Shown here piece by piece: positions 3,387-6,238 of a stretch of DNA of 6,238 nucleotides. Each line of letters begins with the position of its first letter. Positions within the stretch are counted from its first letter, which is position 1. The translations under genes and the position numbers were made by a program. Source of the DNA: Propionibacteriaceae bacterium (GTDB lineage Bacteria; Actinomycetota; Actinomycetes; Propionibacteriales; Propionibacteriaceae); NCBI GenBank assembly GCA_021323255.1, contig JAJTCL010000166.1, positions 1 to 6,238 on the forward strand. The letters run 5' to 3'. The notes beneath the pieces were generated by a model, which saw only the letters and a program-made list of their open reading frames with translations, was not told the DNA's origin and made no database searches.

Positions 3387-6238
3387 ATGATCCGGATCGA
3401 GACGATGCAAGGCTCGCTGGCGCGACGAGGCTTTATCGACCCGGTCGCGGCGCAACAGATCATTGAGCCCTGGCCCGACGAGTACGAGCCATTGCTTGAT
3501 GTGATCGCCACAGCTGCCGATCCCGACCTGGCGCTGATGGGCGTGGATCGGCTCTCGGAGCGGGTTCCGGGTCTCCTCGACCGATTGACAGCGGCGCCCG
3601 TTCTGGGCCGTCAACTGATCATGGTCCTGGGCGGCAGCAACAAGCTGAGTCATCATCTGATCGCTCATCCGGAACACCTTGAGCTGCTCGAGACCGAGCT
3701 CGTCAAGATTCCTGCCGCCTCGCTGCGGCGGGAGCTGCTGGAGGCGACAGGCGCCGACCCGGAATCGCCGGCGCCGATTGCGACAGACCCCAGCGGCAAC
3801 CAGCTGCGCATTGCCTACCGCGGCGCGCTGCTCCGCATCGCCGCTCGCGATCTCTGCGCGCCCGAGCCCATCGAAGTCGTCGACGACATCGCCGACGAGC
3901 TGTCCGATCTGGCCGACGCCACCCTCGAGGCAGCCCTGTCAATCGCTCGGCTCAAGCTTGGCGAAAACGCCTCGCAAACCCGGCTGGCTGTGATCGGCCT
4001 AGGCAAATGTGGCGCACAAGAACTCAACTACGTCAGCGACGTCGACGTACTCTTCGTCGCTGAGCCAGTAGTGGACTCCGATGGGTCATCACCGATCAGC
4101 AATGACCAGGCCGTGCAGATCGCCACCCGGATGGCGGCCGAGATGACCCGGATCTGCTCAGCGCACACCTCAGCCGGAACGATTTGGGAAGTGGATGTCG
4201 CCCTCAGGCCGGAGGGCAAGGCCGGTCAGCTGGTGCGCACGCTGTCCAGCCATCGCATCTATTACGAGAAGTGGGCCAAGACCTGGGAATTCCAGGCGAT
4301 GCTCAAGGCTCGCCCGGCTGCTGGTGATCGACAGCTCGGACAAGCCTTCGTGGATCTTGTGGCCCCGATGGTGTGGCGCGCTGCCGAAAGGGAAAACTTC
4401 GTCGCCGACACCCAGGCGATGCGCAAACGCGTGGTTGCCCATATTCCGGCGCGGAACCAGGGGCGGGAACTGAAACTCGGTGAGGGCGGGTTGCGGGACG
4501 TCGAGTTCTCGGTGCAGCTGTTGCAGCTGGTGCACGGCCGGGCCGATGAGCGACTCAGGTCGCGCGCCACATTGCCAGCACTCAGGAGCTTGATCGACAA
4601 CGGTTATGTTGGCCGCGAAGATGGCAAGGGATTCGCGCTTGCCTATCGGTTCCTGCGCACACTCGAGCATCGGATTCAGCTCTTCAATCTACGGCGTACC
4701 CACCTCCTGCCGAACAATGATCATGATCTTCGTCGGCTAGGCCGCTCACTCGGCTACAAAGAGCCCGTGAAAGAGTTGCTCAGCACCTGGCGGCACACCA
4801 GCCAGCGGGTCCGCAAGCTGCACGAGCGGCTCTTCTACTCACCGCTGCTGCACGCGGTGGCCAAGATCCCCTCCACCGAGCTCACCTTGACCACCGACGC
4901 CGCCCTCGACCGACTGCGGGCGCTCGGCTACGCGGATCCGACAGCTGCGCTGCGGCACATCGCGGCGCTCAGCCAAGGTGTCACTAGACAGGCGGAGATC
5001 CAGCGCCAGCTGTTGCCTGCCATGCTCGGCTGGTTCGCGCAAGCCCCTAATCCCGATCATGGTCTGCTGGCATTCCGCCAAGTCTCGGAGGCGCTGGGAA
5101 CCACTCCCTGGTACTTGCGGGCGCTCCGCGACGAGGGCGCAATGGCCGAGCGGCTGGCCCGCATCCTCGCATCCAGCCGGTACGCGGTGGAATTGTTGAA
5201 GCGAGCTCCGCAGACGGTGCAGATGCTGGCAGATGATCAAGAGCTGCGGCCTCGGTCACTGGGTGAGCTGAAGGCGGAGATGAGCGCCGCTGCCGGCCGG
5301 CAGGGGAGCAGCGTTGCAGCGGTCGAGGCGATCCGAGCGATCCGCCGGCGTGAGCTGTTTCGGGTGGCAGTAGGCGATCTTCTTGGAGAATATGACGTGG
5401 TCAGTGTCGGGGCGGCCCTGACCGACCTGGCATCGGCGACGGTCGATGCCACGCTTGCAGTGGCACGGGAAGCGTCCAGCGATCCGGTGCCGCGGATAGC
5501 GGTGATAGCCATGGGTCGCTGGGGTGGTAGGGAGATGTCGTACGCCTCGGACGCAGACGCCATGTTCGTGATGGAGGACGCGAACGGTACCGACACTGAT
5601 CCGACCAAGGCTGCGACCGCGGTGATCAACGAGATGCGGACCTTGCTGACCCGGCCGAGCGCCGACCCGGCTCTGAGCATCGATGCCGACCTGCGGCCGG
5701 AGGGCAAGGGTGGCGCCGTGATTCGCTCGTTGGCCGCATATCGCAACTACTACAGTCGCTGGTCCTCCACCTGGGAGCTCCAGGCCTTGGTTCGCGCTGA
5801 CGCGCTCGCGGGCGACGAGGAGCTTGGCAACGCGTTGATGGCCGAAATCGATGCCCGCCGCTGGCCGGAAGGGGGGCTGACGACGTCCCAACTCACCGAG
5901 ATCCGCAAACTGAAGGCCCGAGTGGAGGCGGAGCGCCTGCCGCGGGGCGCGAATCCAGCCAAACACACCAAACTGGGGCCGGGTGGGATCGCCGATGTGG
6001 AATGGACTGTCCAGCTGCTCCAGCTGCAGCATGCTCATGAGTTGCCGGCACTGCGCTCCTCGCAAACGATCGTCGCGCTGCGGGCCGCCCGCGACGCCGG
6101 ACTCATCGACCCAATGGACGCCGGACACCTCGAGGCTGCGTGGATGCTGGCCAGCCGGATTCGCAACCAGATCATGCTGATGCGGGGCCGCGGCTCGGAT
6201 TCCCTGCCCAGCGACAACCGGGAGCTCGCCAGCCTTGC
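3387..6238 (+). CDS. glnE: Bifunctional glutamine synthetase adenylyltransferase/adenylyl-removing enzyme (cut by right edge)
   Basis: GlnE adds AMP to a glutamine synthetase tyrosine under nitrogen sufficiency and removes it by phosphorolysis under limitation. The window holds 950 codons; actinobacterial homologues are about 1000 residues, so only the C-terminal tail is missing. Two nucleotidyltransferase-fold halves are complete. The adenylyl-removing half has GKCGAQELNYVSDVDV (Asp218, Asp220), Asp270 in VDVALRPEGK, KTWEFQA, and Asp371/Glu373 in GGLRDVEF. The adenylyltransferase half has GRWGGREMSYASDADA (Asp722, Asp724), Asp766 in IDADLRPEGK, STWELQA, and Asp870/Glu872 in GGIADVEW. All metal-site acidic residues expected from E. 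coli GlnE are present in both halves, so both activities are expected. The start is ATG 3387, supported by a leaderless promoter candidate; ATG 3405 (in frame, 6 codons later) is the alternative. Its target is probably a GSI-beta GlnA elsewhere, not the neighbouring GlnA2. Confidence 0.96.
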   Translation, partial: MIRIETMQGSLARRGFIDPVAAQQIIEPWPDEYEPLLDVIATAADPDLALMGVDRLSERVPGLLDRLTAAPVLGRQLIMVLGGSNKLSHHLIAHPEHLELLETELVKIPAASLRRELLEATGADPESPAPIATDPSGNQLRIAYRGALLRIAARDLCAPEPIEVVDDIADELSDLADATLEAALSIARLKLGENASQTRLAVIGLGKCGAQELNYVSDVDVLFVAEPVVDSDGSSPISNDQAVQIATRMAAEMTRICSAHTSAGTIWEVDVALRPEGKAGQLVRTLSSHRIYYEKWAKTWEFQAMLKARPAAGDRQLGQAFVDLVAPMVWRAAERENFVADTQAMRKRVVAHIPARNQGRELKLGEGGLRDVEFSVQLLQLVHGRADERLRSRATLPALRSLIDNGYVGREDGKGFALAYRFLRTLEHRIQLFNLRRTHLLPNNDHDLRRLGRSLGYKEPVKELLSTWRHTSQRVRKLHERLFYSPLLHAVAKIPSTELTLTTDAALDRLRALGYADPTAALRHIAALSQGVTRQAEIQRQLLPAMLGWFAQAPNPDHGLLAFRQVSEALGTTPWYLRALRDEGAMAERLARILASSRYAVELLKRAPQTVQMLADDQELRPRSLGELKAEMSAAAGRQGSSVAAVEAIRAIRRRELFRVAVGDLLGEYDVVSVGAALTDLASATVDATLAVAREASSDPVPRIAVIAMGRWGGREMSYASDADAMFVMEDANGTDTDPTKAATAVINEMRTLLTRPSADPALSIDADLRPEGKGGAVIRSLAAYRNYYSRWSSTWELQALVRADALAGDEELGNALMAEIDARRWPEGGLTTSQLTEIRKLKARVEAERLPRGANPAKHTKLGPGGIADVEWTVQLLQLQHAHELPALRSSQTIVALRAARDAGLIDPMDAGHLEAAWMLASRIRNQIMLMRGRGSDSLPSDNRELASL

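Noticed and set aside
4170..4670. 166-codon minus-strand open frame inside glnE
   Set aside because: The plus frame carries continuous GlnE motifs through this stretch; this is an antisense shadow.
5256..6128. 290-codon minus-strand open frame inside glnE
   Set aside because: Although long, it lies opposite the adenylyltransferase domain of GlnE, shows no recognisable domain, and is explained by high GC content.

Overview
The window looks like chromosomal DNA from a high-GC actinobacterium. The evidence is four proteins with strong actinobacterial character: a glutamine-dependent NAD+ synthetase, a GlnA2-type (GSI-alpha) glutamine synthetase-like enzyme, a MDMPI/SCP2-type protein of the mycothiol-associated superfamily, and a double-domain GlnE. 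The nadE / glnA2 / glnE neighbourhood is known from Streptomyces, and glnA2 / glnE adjacency from Mycobacterium. A Propionibacteriales-like host is possible, but the sequence alone does not settle the genus.

Layout. Positions 1-871 (minus strand) hold the N-terminal 290 residues of NadE; the gene runs off the left edge. Positions 872-1110 are a divergent intergenic region with a probable leaderless nadE promoter, three short CTGCGAGCG repeats and a palindromic GTAAC-N6-GTTAC site just upstream of glnA2. Positions 1111-2448 (plus) are glnA2. The 71-bp gap to the next, convergent gene is almost filled by a near-perfect 62-bp palindrome, probably a bidirectional terminator or a dispersed palindromic element. 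Positions 2520-3314 (minus) encode a DinB/MDMPI-like protein with an SCP2-like tail. A 72-bp divergent region carries back-to-back promoter candidates and a hairpin. Positions 3387-6238 (plus) encode 950 codons of GlnE, cut by the right edge.

Functionally this is a nitrogen-assimilation locus. NadE uses glutamine as amide donor, GlnE adenylylates and deadenylylates a glutamine synthetase, and GlnA2 is a glutamine synthetase paralogue. The GlnA2 here has Trp where the adenylylatable Tyr of GSI-beta enzymes lies and Ala at an ammonium-site Ser position. The neighbouring GlnE therefore probably acts on another GlnA encoded elsewhere, and GlnA2 may ligate an amine other than ammonium. No mobile elements, RNA genes, CRISPR arrays or phage genes were seen. 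I found no convincing new biological system; the most unusual structure is the palindrome.
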